From Streptomyces sp. NBC_00078 (lineage in GTDB: Bacteria; Actinomycetota; Actinomycetes; Streptomycetales; Streptomycetaceae): 64,000 nt of DNA. The first letter of the stretch is position 1. Each line of letters begins with the position of its first letter. The stretch spans positions 7,812,001 to 7,876,000 of the forward strand of contig NZ_JAPELX010000001.1 of the NCBI RefSeq assembly GCF_026343335.1, written 5' to 3'. The notes below the pieces were generated by a model. The model saw nothing but the letters and a program-made list of their open reading frames with translations, was not told the DNA's origin and searched no databases. Positions 26,129-34,914 of the stretch are shown piece after piece. Position numbers and translations under genes: made by a program.

Positions 26129-27067
26129 ATGAACGGCTCGCGCATCGCCGCCGTCGGCCACTACCAGCCCGCGAAGGTGCTCACCAACGCGGACCTGGCG
26201 GGCCTGGTCGACACCAGTGACGAGTGGATCACGTCCCGGGTGGGAATCCGCACACGCCACATCGCCGGGCCCGACGAGCCGGTCGACGAGCTGGCCGCCC
26301 ACGCCGCCGCCAAGGCCCTCGCGGCGGCGGGCCTCGCGCCCGCCGACATCGACCTCGTCCTGGTCGCCACCTCCACCGCCGTCGACCGCTCGCCCAACAT
26401 GGCGGCCCGCGTCGCCGCCCGGCTCGGCATCCCCTCGCCCGCCGCGATGGACCTCAACGTCGTTTGTGCGGGGTTCACGCATGCGCTGGCGACGGCCGAT
26501 CACGCGGTCCGTGCGGGCGGATCCACCCGGGCCCTGGTCGTCGGCGCCGACAAGATGTCCGAGGTGACGGACTGGACCGACCGTACGACCTGTGTGCTCG
26601 TCGGCGACGGGGCGGGGGCCGCCGTGGTCGAGGCTTCGGACGAGTCGGGCATCGGGCCCGTGCTGTGGGGCTCGGTGCCCGAGATGGGGCACGCCGTGCG
26701 GATCGAGGGCACGCCCCCGCGGTTCGCCCAGGAGGGGCAGAGCGTCTACCGGTGGGCGACCACCCAGCTGCCGCCGATCGCCCGCAAGGCCTGCGAGCGC
26801 GCCGGGCTGGAGCCGGCCGACCTCGCCGGGGTCGTGCTGCACCAGGCCAACCTGCGCATCATCGAGCCCCTCGCCGAGAAGATCGGCGCCGTGAACGCCG
26901 TCGTGGCGCGGGACGTCACCGAGTCCGGCAACACCTCGGCGGCGAGCATTCCGCTCGCGTTCTCCAAGCTCGTCGAACAGGGTGCGATCACCACCGGTGA
27001 CCCGGTCCTGCTGTTCGGCTTCGGAGGGAACCTGTCGTACGCCGGACAGGTCGTCCGCTGCCCGTGA
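26129..27067 (+). CDS. 3-oxoacyl-ACP synthase III (FabH/KAS III) family protein
   Basis: 312 aa. Thiolase-fold condensing enzyme with the KAS III catalytic triad: Cys in DLNVVCAGFTHAL, His in VVLHQANLRI and Asn in ESGNTSAAS. N-terminal SRIAAVGHYQPAKVLTN and TSDEWITSRVGIRTRHI are typical. No acyl carrier protein, malonyltransferase or PKS module flanks it, so it may start fatty acids or act as a stand-alone acyl-CoA ligase-type condensing enzyme rather than belong to a cluster. Confidence 0.88.
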   Translation: MNGSRIAAVGHYQPAKVLTNADLAGLVDTSDEWITSRVGIRTRHIAGPDEPVDELAAHAAAKALAAAGLAPADIDLVLVATSTAVDRSPNMAARVAARLGIPSPAAMDLNVVCAGFTHALATADHAVRAGGSTRALVVGADKMSEVTDWTDRTTCVLVGDGAGAAVVEASDESGIGPVLWGSVPEMGHAVRIEGTPPRFAQEGQSVYRWATTQLPPIARKACERAGLEPADLAGVVLHQANLRIIEPLAEKIGAVNAVVARDVTESGNTSAASIPLAFSKLVEQGAITTGDPVLLFGFGGNLSYAGQVVRCP

Positions 27068-27131
27068 CCTGCGCGTACACCCCGGTGTGACGCACGAGAC
27101 CCGCCGAACCACTGGTCACTGTGCGCCGTAG

Positions 27132-27150
27132 ACTGTAGACGAAAGACAGT
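27132..27150. promoter_or_regulatory. Inverted repeat upstream of the GntR gene
   Basis: ACTGT (27132-27136) and ACAGT (27146-27150) with a 9-bp spacer (AGACGAAAG), 56 bp ahead of the GntR start. Position and symmetry suit an autoregulatory operator; no known consensus was recognised. Confidence 0.35.
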
Positions 27151-27206
27151 TCGTCACCGGCTTTCCGGCTGCAGTTGCTGCGCGCTGCCCAGGAGGGGAC
27201 CGACCG

Positions 27207-27884
27207 ATGCTGTCGCCAGGACTGCCACAGGGCGCGGTACCCAAGCTCGAACGGCCCGGCCCGCTGCGCGACCGCGTCTACGAGGCACTGCTCGAACTCA
27301 TCACCACCCGCGCCCTCCAGCCCGGCCAGCACCTCGTCGAGAGCGAACTCGCGGGCCACCTGGGCGTCTCGCGTCAGCCGGTGCGGGAGGCGCTGCAGCG
27401 GCTGAACACCGAGGGATGGGTCGATCTGCGGCCCGCTCAGGGCGCGTTCGTGCACGAGCCGACGGATCAGGAGGCCGACCAGCTCCTCACGGTCCGTGCG
27501 CTCCTGGAGGCCGAGGCCGCCCGGCTCGCCGCCGCCAACGCGGACAGCGCCGGCATCACGGTGCTCGAAGAGCTGTGCGCCGAGGGCGAGAAGGCCGTCG
27601 CCGCCGACGACGTGGACGTCGCGGTCGGCATGAACGCCCGCTTCCACGCGAAGATCATGGAACTGGCCGGCAACGCGGTCCTCGCCGGACTCGCCGCGCA
27701 GGTGGACCGCCGGGTCCGCTGGTACTACACGCCGGTCGCCCGGCAGCGCGGCCGGCAGTCATGGAGCGAACACCGCGCGCTGATCGCGGCGATCATGGAC
27801 CGGGACGAGCAGCGGGCCACACAGCTGATGCGCGAGCACACGGAGCACACACGGCGGTCGTATCACGACCGGGCGACGGACTGA
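27207..27884 (+). CDS. GntR-family transcriptional regulator (FadR/FCD subfamily)
   Basis: 225 aa; ATG after CAGGAGGGGACCGACC. N-terminal wHTH: LRDRVYEALLELITTRALQPGQ and VSRQPVREALQRLNTEGW. The all-helical FCD domain carries the metal-site residues: Asp/Glu early (LTVRALLEAEAARLAA), His in MNARFHAKIMELAGN and a second His in SEHRALIAAI. Regulators of this type control carboxylate or amino-acid catabolism. Its target is not obvious; the downstream region is a pseudogene, so it may act elsewhere. Confidence 0.88.
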   Translation: MLSPGLPQGAVPKLERPGPLRDRVYEALLELITTRALQPGQHLVESELAGHLGVSRQPVREALQRLNTEGWVDLRPAQGAFVHEPTDQEADQLLTVRALLEAEAARLAAANADSAGITVLEELCAEGEKAVAADDVDVAVGMNARFHAKIMELAGNAVLAGLAAQVDRRVRWYYTPVARQRGRQSWSEHRALIAAIMDRDEQRATQLMREHTEHTRRSYHDRATD

Positions 27885-27913
27885 GATTCCTTCGCGCTGC
27901 TGCATGAACGCGT

Positions 27914-28500
27914 TCATCGCCAGACGCCGGCGATTCGGCTCCGGCGCGCACGGAACACCGCCTCGGCGCCCTCCTCGTCGCGCAAGAAGTACGTCCACCA
28001 CAGGGCGCCCGCGAGCGCCGGCGAGAGGAACGCCCGCCGAACAGGCCGGGCATGAGCGGCAGTTGGCCGACGCCGGTGCCGATCGCGATGACGGACTCGC
28101 CGAACGCGACGATCAGCAGCAGCCCATGGCGCTCCACGAAGTGCGCCGGGTCCAGACTGCCCGGCTGGAGGCGCATGACGGAGGCCGACCGCAGTCTGCC
28201 CTGCCCTGCCCTGCCCGGCCCGTGCTCGGCGATGAAGGGCGTCACGAACGGGAGGATCAGCGCGAGCAGCCAGAGGCCGTCCGCCGTGAGCCCGCCGAGC
28301 AGGTCGCCGTGACGGAGAGGGCGGCCGGCGCGTTCGGGACGCCGTACCAGACGGAGTCTTGGCCGTGGCTGCGGGTGTGGAGCGCGGTGTGGACGAGGAC
28401 GACGGCCAGGACGCCGAGACCGAAGACCACTCCGGGGTTGTCGAAGACACGCCGGATTCCTTTGTCCTGTCAGTGGAGGAAGGCGAAGGTCATCCGTGCA
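27914..28500 (-). pseudogene. Low-temperature-requirement A (LtrA) family gene with frameshifts
   Basis: Three reverse-strand frames contain successive parts of one membrane protein: KGIRRVFDNPGVVFGLGVLA, then LTADGLWLLALILPFVTPFI with HFVERHGLLLIVAFGESVIA, then SPALAGALWWTYFLRDEEGA. The HFxERHGLxxIxxxGES motif and the WWxYF(x)R end are characteristic of LtrA. At least two frameshifts prevent a full product, and the first part lacks an N-terminus. Lies between GntR and ROK genes. Confidence 0.7.
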
Positions 28501-28585
28501 CGCATTCTTCTCAGATGCGCGGTTCGCTGCTACGTTCGCCTCGAAAGCCCGGACACAGGTGGCCGATTGAGGCGAGGAGGGGCTC

Positions 28586-29776
28586 GTGAGACGCATGACG
28601 GCACGACCCGCGAACGCTCATCAGGCCAAGCTGCTCAAGCTGTTGCGCGACGAGGGACCCAACTCCCGTGCGCAGCTGGGCGATCAGGTCGACCTGTCCC
28701 GGTCCAAGCTGGCCGTGGAGGTGGACCGGCTGCTGGAGACGGGCCTGGTCGTGGCCGACGGCCTCGCCGCTTCGCGCGGCGGCCGCCGCTCCCACAACGT
28801 CCGGCTCAATCCGCAACTGCGCTTCCTCGGCGTGGACATCGGGGCGACCTCGGTCGACGTCGCCGTCACCAACGCCGAACTGGAGGTCCTCGGACACCTC
28901 AACCAGCCCATGGACGTAGGCGAGGGCCCGACCGCCGTCTTCGAACAAGTCCTGTCCATGGAAGCGAAGTTGAGGGCATCCGCGCTCGCGGAGGGTTACG
29001 ACGGCGCCGGCATCGGCGTACCGGGACCGGTCCGCTTCCCCGAGGGCGTGCCGGTGGCTCCGCCGATCATGCCGGGCTGGGACGGCTTCCCCGTAGGGGA
29101 GGCGCTCAGCCAGGAACTCGGCTGCCCGGTCATGGTCGACAACGACGTGAACCTGATGGCGATGGGGGAGATGCACGCGGGCGTCGCCCGCTCCGTGGGC
29201 GACTTCCTCTACGTCAAGATCGGCACCGGTATCGGCTGCGGGATCGTCGTCGGCGGTGAGGTCCACCGCGGGGTGACCGGCAGCGCGGGCGACATCGGGC
29301 ACATCCAGGCTGTGCCCGACGGACGTCCGTGCGCCTGTGGCAACCGGGGCTGCCTTGAAGCCCACTTCAGCGGGGCCGCCCTCGCCCGGGACGCCGTGGA
29401 GGCGGCCCAGCAGGGGCTGTCCGAGGCACTCGCCTCGCGCCTGGCGGCGAGCGGCATCCTGACCGCCGTCGATGTCGCCGCCGCAGCCGCCGCGGGCGAC
29501 CTCACCGCGCTCGACCTGATCCGCGAGGGCGGCAACCGCACCGGCCAGGTCATCGCCGGACTGGTCTCCTTCTTCAACCCGGGCCTGGTGGTGATCGGCG
29601 GCGGTGTGACCGGCCTCGGCCACACCCTGCTCGCCGCGATCCGCACCCAGGTCTACCGTAAGTCGCTGCCCCTCGCGACGGGCGACCTGCCCATCGTGCT
29701 GGGCGAGTTGGGGCCGACCTCCGGCGTCATCGGCGCGGCCCGGCTCATCAGCGACCACCTGTTCTCACCCGCGTAG
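28586..29776 (+). CDS. ROK-family transcriptional regulator
   Basis: 396 aa, GTG start after GAGGCGAGGAGGGGCTC. Residues ~8-65 are a winged HTH (LLKLLRDEGPNSRAQLGDQV, LSRSKLAVEVDRLLETGLV). The rest is a ROK sugar-kinase fold: LGVDIGATSVDVAVTN (ATP loop), VMVDNDVNLMAMGE, the zinc site GHIQAVPDGRPCACGNRGCLE (CxCGxxGCLE) and GGGVTGLG. Probably a repressor that responds to a sugar. Directly downstream are a decayed sugar-binding protein and two sugar-modifying enzymes, which it likely controls. Confidence 0.9.
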   Translation: MRRMTARPANAHQAKLLKLLRDEGPNSRAQLGDQVDLSRSKLAVEVDRLLETGLVVADGLAASRGGRRSHNVRLNPQLRFLGVDIGATSVDVAVTNAELEVLGHLNQPMDVGEGPTAVFEQVLSMEAKLRASALAEGYDGAGIGVPGPVRFPEGVPVAPPIMPGWDGFPVGEALSQELGCPVMVDNDVNLMAMGEMHAGVARSVGDFLYVKIGTGIGCGIVVGGEVHRGVTGSAGDIGHIQAVPDGRPCACGNRGCLEAHFSGAALARDAVEAAQQGLSEALASRLAASGILTAVDVAAAAAAGDLTALDLIREGGNRTGQVIAGLVSFFNPGLVVIGGGVTGLGHTLLAAIRTQVYRKSLPLATGDLPIVLGELGPTSGVIGAARLISDHLFSPA

Positions 29777-29869
29777 GCACCACCTCAGCACGGATCACAT
29801 CAGTACGGCGCACTGCCTCACCCTGCCCTGAAACCGGCCCGCACGCCCGCCAGGGGGAACCTCATGGCA

Positions 29870-30060
29870 CCAGAACCACGGCCTCCGCGACCGACCTCGC
29901 CCGGGCGCTCGGCCAGAGCAAGGGGATCAGCGGTCTCGCCGAGTTCGAGATCCCCGGATCGCTGACCCTCTACTCGGCCGTCGTCGACAAGGACAACGTC
30001 GACCAGTACATGCGACGGGCTAGCGCTGACAGATCCCGCCCCGCGCCCCTCACATACAGC
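29870..30060 (+). pseudogene. Remnant of a sugar ABC transporter substrate-binding protein
   Basis: One forward frame reads LARALGQSKGISGLAEFEI then PGSLTLYSAVVDKDNVDQYM, the near-C-terminal segment of a periplasmic-binding-protein-like sugar receptor (LYxxVVxKDNVDQY). Neither a start codon nor the rest of the domain is present, and no ATPase or permease gene follows. The stretch from the ROK stop (29776) to 30092 otherwise holds nothing recognisable. It indicates that an ABC transporter once stood between the ROK regulator and the oxidoreductase. Confidence 0.4.
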
Positions 30061-30092
30061 GCCATCACGACCAGGACCAGGAGGATATCCGT

Positions 30093-31301
30093 ATGGGACA
30101 GCCCCAGCAGCCGGACGGATCGGAGGGCGGGGAGCCGCCACTGCGCGTCGGCATGGTCGGCTACGCCTTCATGGGCGCCGCCCACTCCCAGGGCTGGCGC
30201 ACCGCGGCCCGCGCCTTCGATCTGCCGCTCCGCCCGGTCCTGGCCGCGATCTGCGGACGTGACGAGGGCGCCGTGCGCCGGGCCGCCGCCCGGCACGGGT
30301 GGGCGGCGACCGAGACCGACTGGCGGGCCCTGATCGAACGGGACGACGTCGACCTCGTCGACATCTGCACCCCCGGCGACAGCCATGCGGAGATCGCCCT
30401 CGCCGCGCTCGCCGCCGGCAAACACGTACTGTGCGAGAAGCCTCTGGCCAACACCGTCGAAGAGGCCGCGGCGATGACAGAGGCGGCCGAAGCTGCCTGG
30501 CGGCGGGGCCGGTTGGCCATGGTCGGCTTCAACTACCGCCGCCTGCCCGCCACTGCGCTGGCCCGGAAGATGATCGCCGAGGGCAAGCTCGGCACCCTGC
30601 GGCACGTGAGGGTGACATACCTTCAGGACTGGCTCGTGGACCCGCAGTTCCCGCTCACCTGGCGACTGCGCAAGGAGCTGGCCGGCTCGGGCTCGCTCGG
30701 CGATCTGGGCGCACACATCGTCGACCTCGCGCAGTACCTGGCGGGAGAGACGCTGGCCGGGGTCTCCGCCCTGACGGAGACCTTCGTACGGGAACGCCCC
30801 CTGCCCGTCGGCGCCACCAGCGGCCTGTCCGCCGTCTCGTCCGCCGGCGCCGGACCCGTCACCGTCGACGACGCCGCCCTGTTCACCGGCCGCTTCACCT
30901 CCGGCGCCCTGGCCTCCTTCGAGGCGACGCGCTACGCGACCGGCCGCAAGAACGCATTGTGCATCGAACTCAACGGCGAACACGGCTCGTTGGCCTTCGA
31001 TTTGGAGCGCCTCAACGAACTGTCGTACTACGACGGTACGGAACCCGGCACGCACGCCGGCTTCCGCCGCATCCTCGCCACCGAACCCGACCACCCCTAC
31101 CTGGACGCCTGGTGGCCGCCGGGGCACGGCCTCGGCTACGAGCACAGCTTCGTCCACCAGGCCCGCGACCTGGTCCACGCGATCGCCGAGGGCCGGCAAC
31201 CGGAACCCTCCTTCGCAGACGGGCTGCAGGTGCAGCGCGTGCTGGCCGCCGTGGAGGAGAGCGCCGAGAAGAACTCCGTGTACACGCTCATAACCGCCTG
31301 A
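30093..31301 (+). CDS. Gfo/Idh/MocA-family oxidoreductase
   Basis: 402 aa, ATG preceded by CAGGAGGATATCCGT. N-terminal Rossmann domain: RVGMVGYAFMGAAHSQGW (GxGxxG variant), then DLVDICTPGDSHAEIALAAL and the family signature AGKHVLCEKPLANT (Lys of EKP is catalytic). The C-terminal alpha/beta domain has FNYRRLPA and GSLGDLGAHIVDLAQYL with the conserved DxGxHxxD. Uses NAD(P) to oxidise a sugar, sugar acid or inositol. The next gene, 15 bp on, encodes a TIM-barrel isomerase; the pair is typical of catabolic operons under ROK regulators. Confidence 0.9.
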   Translation: MGQPQQPDGSEGGEPPLRVGMVGYAFMGAAHSQGWRTAARAFDLPLRPVLAAICGRDEGAVRRAAARHGWAATETDWRALIERDDVDLVDICTPGDSHAEIALAALAAGKHVLCEKPLANTVEEAAAMTEAAEAAWRRGRLAMVGFNYRRLPATALARKMIAEGKLGTLRHVRVTYLQDWLVDPQFPLTWRLRKELAGSGSLGDLGAHIVDLAQYLAGETLAGVSALTETFVRERPLPVGATSGLSAVSSAGAGPVTVDDAALFTGRFTSGALASFEATRYATGRKNALCIELNGEHGSLAFDLERLNELSYYDGTEPGTHAGFRRILATEPDHPYLDAWWPPGHGLGYEHSFVHQARDLVHAIAEGRQPEPSFADGLQVQRVLAAVEESAEKNSVYTLITA

Positions 31302-31316
31302 GGAGGGTTCAGGAGA

Positions 31317-32315
31317 ATGCCGCGTCAGTTCACACTCTTCACCGGCCAGTGGGCCGACCTGCCACTCGAAGAAGTCTGCCGCCTGGCCCGCGAATTCGGC
31401 TACGACGGCCTCGAACTCGCCTGCTGGGGAGACCACTTCGAGGTCGACAAGGCGCTCGCGGACCCTGCCTACATCGACTCCAGGAAGCAACTGCTCGACA
31501 AGTACGGCCTCAAGTGCTGGGCCGTCTCCAACCACCTGACCGGCCAGGCCGTGTGCGACGCGATCATCGACGAACGCCATCAGGCCATCCTGCCGGGCGA
31601 GGTGTGGGGCGACGGAGACCCGGAAGGAGTCCGGCGACGGGCGGCAGAGCGCATGAAGGACACCGCGCGGGCCGCGGCCGACTTCGGTGTCGACACCGTC
31701 GTCGGCTTCACCGGCTCCGCCATCTGGCACCTGGTCGCCATGTTCCCGCCCGCGCCCCAGGCGATGATCGAGCGCGGCTACGAGGACTTCGCCGAACGCT
31801 GGAACCCGATCCTGGACGTCTTCGACCAGGAGGGCGTGCGGTTCGCGCACGAGGTCCACCCGAGCGAGATCGCCTACGACTACTGGACAACTCACCGTGC
31901 ACTGCAGGCAGTTGGCGGCCGCCCCGCCTTCGGCCTGAACTTCGACCCCTCGCACTTCGTGTGGCAGGACCTCGACCCGGTCGGCTTCCTGTGGGACTTC
32001 CGCGACCGGATCTACCACGTGGACTGCAAGGAGGCCCGCAAGCGCCTCGACGGCCGCAACGGCCGCCTCGGCTCCCACCTGCCGTGGGGCGACCCGCGCC
32101 GGGGCTGGGACTTCGTGTCCGCGGGACACGGTGACGTCCCCTGGGAGGACGTCTTCCGGATGCTGCGGTCCATCGACTACCAGGGCCCCGTCTCCGTGGA
32201 GTGGGAGGACGCCGGCATGGACCGGCTCCAGGGCGCACCCGAAGCCCTCACCCGCCTGAAGGCGTACGATTTCGAGCCGCCGTCGGCCTCCTTCGACGCG
32301 GCGTTCGGCAACTGA
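31317..32315 (+). CDS. Sugar phosphate isomerase/epimerase (xylose isomerase-like TIM barrel)
   Basis: 332 aa, ATG with GAGGAGGGTTCAGGAGA upstream. AP endonuclease 2-type TIM barrel: EEVCRLAREFGYDGLELACW, VGFTGSAIWH, FAHEVHPSEIAYD, FGLNFDPSHFVWQ, YHVDCKEARK and GPVSVEWEDAGMDR. The Glu/Asp/His residues in these strands form the divalent metal site. Probably isomerises a product of the upstream oxidoreductase (inositol- or ketosugar-like). It ends the operon; downstream sequence is non-coding. Confidence 0.88.
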   Translation: MPRQFTLFTGQWADLPLEEVCRLAREFGYDGLELACWGDHFEVDKALADPAYIDSRKQLLDKYGLKCWAVSNHLTGQAVCDAIIDERHQAILPGEVWGDGDPEGVRRRAAERMKDTARAAADFGVDTVVGFTGSAIWHLVAMFPPAPQAMIERGYEDFAERWNPILDVFDQEGVRFAHEVHPSEIAYDYWTTHRALQAVGGRPAFGLNFDPSHFVWQDLDPVGFLWDFRDRIYHVDCKEARKRLDGRNGRLGSHLPWGDPRRGWDFVSAGHGDVPWEDVFRMLRSIDYQGPVSVEWEDAGMDRLQGAPEALTRLKAYDFEPPSASFDAAFGN

Positions 32316-33029
32316 TGCTCCTGGACCGGCAACTGGCTGGCCGTACTGCACCGGCGCCAACCACAGGGCGATCTTCGACCGACTGCCCCCACAGATCCGC
32401 GCTTTCAAGGTCGGCCACGGCAAGCCCAGCTCCCGCGGCGACCGCGACGAACTGTTCGGCGGCTTCGGAGCGTCCTGGCGCGGCGCGTTCGTCGGCGGGG
32501 GCTTCTCGTGCGCGCGGTGACGCGGGTCCTGTCGGCGGAGCGGCTGCCGGGAACTTCCCGGACTGCCACCTCATGCCGTGACGAAAGCCGGGTGGCGTCC
32601 CGGGTGTACCCAGGCCGTGGCGGACGGCCGGGTGGCCTCCCCGGTCTCCTCGTCCCGAGGACGCCACCCGGCGACGACCTCGGATGACCTCAAATGGCCC
32701 CAGGGGCCAACCAGCGTGCCACGCCCGCGGACAGGGGTGCGGCGGATTCGGTACGGCGCGACGCACCGGGAATTCCGCCGGCGCCCGGCGGCTGATGCGA
32801 GCCCCGACTCCGAGCCCCACCGCCGGCCGGCCGGCCGAGATCACGTCCTCCGTGGACCCGATCTTGCCCAGCGCGGCCGGTGGACGGATCCGGTTGCTCC
32901 TCACGAGCAGCCCGGGCCGAAGGCGCTCCGTCTGCGCGGCAAGGCGCGCTGAGCGGGGTCCTGCCTTCCGCCCTCTATCTGTCCGTCCTCAGGTCCCGCG
33001 ACCGGCAGAACGCTCCGGAGGACCGAATC
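32316..33029. other. Non-coding stretch after the isomerase gene
   Basis: About 700 bp without an assignable gene. A short forward frame, ANHRAIFDRLPPQIRAFKVG onward to a stop near 32520, has coding-like composition but no start and no recognised family. The region 32690-32960 has long open frames on both strands that look like GC-bias artefacts. No clear terminator or repeat was seen. Confidence 0.4.
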
Positions 33030-33235
33030 CTGGTGCGGCGACGGCGCAGCCCGCAGGACCTGCACAAGAACGTCGTCGAGCTGACGCCCGCCGACGAGGA
33101 GTCCTTGCGTCAGGCGGAGAAGGCGCGCCGGGCCGCCGAGCGCCGTTTCCTCGCGTCGCTGGACGAGGAAACAGCGGCCACGCTCCCGCGGGCCCTGCAG
33201 ATGTTGCCGGCGGCCGAACGTGTCTCGAAACGACC
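33030..33235 (+). pseudogene. C-terminal remnant of a MarR-family regulator
   Basis: Forward frame: VRRRRSPQDLHKNVVELTPA, then EKARRAAERRFLASLDEETA. This fits the wing (R-R-x-P-x-D-x-R ... V-x-L-T-P-x-G) and the last dimerisation helix of MarR proteins. The expected D-R-R of the wing and the preceding recognition helix are not found in frame, so the gene is likely truncated or frameshifted. Medium-low certainty because the fragment is short. Confidence 0.35.
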
Positions 33236-33416
33236 GGCGGTCCGGTACGCCGCCGTAGTGGACCGATCACCTCCGGTGACGTCCCCTCGTGCCCCGTCAG
33301 GGCCGTCCGGGGCCGGGCTCCGCGGCCCGGATATGCAGGTGAAGGGCAGTACGAAACCTTGGTATTGTTGTCCATGTCGCCGCGGGGAACACCTCAGTCC
33401 AGGCGGCAGACACCTT

Positions 33417-33504
33417 GTCCGGGTGGCGGAATGGCAGACGCGCTAGCTTGAGGTGCTAGTGCCCTTTATCGGGCGTGGGGGTTCAAGTCCCCCCTCGGAC
33501 ACCA
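33417..33504 (+). tRNA. tRNA-Leu (anticodon GAG)
   Basis: 88 nt including an encoded CCA. Acceptor arm GTCCGGG (33417-33423) pairs with CTCGGAC (33494-33500, one G-T). The anticodon stem CTAGC/GCTAG encloses the loop TTGAGGT, giving anticodon GAG. A long type II variable arm (TGCCCTTTATCGGGCG) and the T-arm GGGGGTTCAAGTCCCCC follow. Reads CUC/CUU leucine codons. A strong terminator hairpin is 19 bp downstream. Confidence 0.97.
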
Positions 33505-33522
33505 GTAGCAGTTACCAGCTGA

Positions 33523-33547
33523 GACCCCTGTTGATCAGGGGTCTTTT
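33523..33547 (+). terminator. Intrinsic terminator after tRNA-Leu
   Basis: GACCCCTG (33523-33530), loop TTGAT, CAGGGGTC (33536-33543), then TTTT. A canonical factor-independent terminator. Confidence 0.9.
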
Positions 33548-33855
33548 GCATGTCCGGCCGCGGGTCGGCGGCCCGATGTGCGCCGACCGGTCCGACCTGC
33601 GCAGGCGGGGCGCCGCCGAGGAAAGGCAGCCAGGCTGAGACTCAATCCGGCCGAACGAGAGTCCACGCGTGCGACAGCCCAGCTCAGAGCGCCGCCATGT
33701 GCAACGGGAGCCGAGACCCTACAACAACGAAGCAGGTCGCCCTGACATCCAATCGAGGCGTTGACACCGAACCCACTCGGCGCTGATCTTTGCCATCCAG
33801 TCGAGTCGTCGCAGATCAGCCGACCATGTCAGTGTCCGGTCGCATACTGACGCCC
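33548..33855. other. Spacer downstream of tRNA-Leu
   Basis: About 300 bp with no gene. The part from 33690 to 33800 is noticeably less GC-rich than its surroundings and contains two similar segments, ATCCAATCGAGG (about 33749) and ATCCAGTCGAG (about 33794). tRNA 3' ends are common integration sites, but no integrase or copy of the tRNA end was found here. Confidence 0.4.
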
Positions 33856-34914
33856 ATGCAGATATCGGCGTACACACTCAAGCGGGCCTGGCACCAGGTG
33901 TCCGCTGGCTCTGACGTTCTCGACGACGCGATGCTCCCGCCCATCGGCACCTCACCCGACCAGTACGAGCAGCACGTGGGCGAGTCGCACGGTCGACTCT
34001 TCCTGGTCCTGGACGACGACGGCACGGTGCGCGGCCACATCGGTCCCTATCGGGAGGTCTTCGTCACTCGGGACCTGGATCAGGTGCTGTACTTCGCAGC
34101 CGAGGACGCGGTCCGCAGGCTCGCCGAGCACATCGCGGGCCGGTCCCCGGGTTGCGGCCCGGTGGCCAATCTCGTCTCCGGGCAGGCCGAGCTGCTGGAC
34201 CGGATCAACCTCGCCTGGGGCAGCCGATTCCGCAACGGCGGCATGGACGGTACGCAGCCCTCCGCTGCGTGCGGGCGCGACCCGCTGGAGCGCCTCGCCT
34301 GGATCGCTGGCAGCTGGCGCGAGCAGGACCCCTACACCCACCTCGCCTTCTTCCGCGGCGAGAGCATCAACGCCGAACAGATCGCCCTGCTCCACGGAGC
34401 CGACCCCGCACAGATCGCCGCCGGGACCCGTCTTGCGGATCTGCGCAGCATGGATGGCGGGACCTTCGACTACTGGGACATCGTCTGGGAAACCTGCTGC
34501 TACGGGCAGGCCGGCGACTGGGCGTTCCTGATGTACCACGAGACCCCCGGCTTCGGGCCCGACCTTGAGGCTCTCGCCCGCCTCGGTGTCACCGAGGCGG
34601 TGCACCTGAACGCCACCTCCGCGAAGGCCATCTACACCTTCGACTACATGCGCGACGGCCACCGTGTCGACGATGACTGGGGCGTCCTGGAGCTGATCTG
34701 GTACGACCGAGGCCGCGCCCCCTACTTCCGAGGCGGTCAGCTCGACTTCCTCAACCAGGCCCTACGCCGTGCCGAATTGGACCACCCCGAACTCACCAGC
34801 GAGTTCGAGCTGTACTTCCACGCTCTGGAGGACGCTTTCGACCTCCAACTGCCCCGGCAGGACATTCAGGAGGGAACGGTCCGGGCCGCGCAGTGGACAC
34901 GCCGCAACAGTTGA
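33856..34914 (+). CDS. Conserved-looking hypothetical protein, possibly DUF6461/SMI1-type
   Basis: 352 aa from the ATG at 33856 (MQISAYTLKRAWHQVS); a longer in-frame start at 33790 has no better binding site. Soluble, acidic, no signal peptide or TM segment. A middle segment GDWAFLMYHETPGFGPDLEAL followed by LNATSAKAIYTFDYMRDG resembles the GW/F ... L ... F-x-Y-x-x-DG pattern of actinobacterial DUF6461-type proteins, which are often toxin-immunity or regulatory partners. This link is weak. It stands alone, 350 bp downstream of the tRNA. Function unknown. Confidence 0.55.
   Translation: MQISAYTLKRAWHQVSAGSDVLDDAMLPPIGTSPDQYEQHVGESHGRLFLVLDDDGTVRGHIGPYREVFVTRDLDQVLYFAAEDAVRRLAEHIAGRSPGCGPVANLVSGQAELLDRINLAWGSRFRNGGMDGTQPSAACGRDPLERLAWIAGSWREQDPYTHLAFFRGESINAEQIALLHGADPAQIAAGTRLADLRSMDGGTFDYWDIVWETCCYGQAGDWAFLMYHETPGFGPDLEALARLGVTEAVHLNATSAKAIYTFDYMRDGHRVDDDWGVLELIWYDRGRAPYFRGGQLDFLNQALRRAELDHPELTSEFELYFHALEDAFDLQLPRQDIQEGTVRAAQWTRRNS

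Noticed and set aside
26129..27067. KAS III gene as part of a polyketide or fatty-acid cluster
   Set aside because: No ACP, MCAT, ketosynthase or PKS module lies on either side; neighbours are a transporter and a GntR regulator.
28586..29776. ROK regulator as the CsnR repressor of the chitosanase at 2.7 kb
   Set aside because: It is 25 kb away, has a sugar-oxidoreductase operon of its own, and no chitosanase-type palindrome was noticed at its promoter.
32684..33451. 255-codon forward frame running up to the tRNA gene
   Set aside because: It reads into the tRNA, has no recognisable domain, and competes with a MarR-like fragment in another frame.
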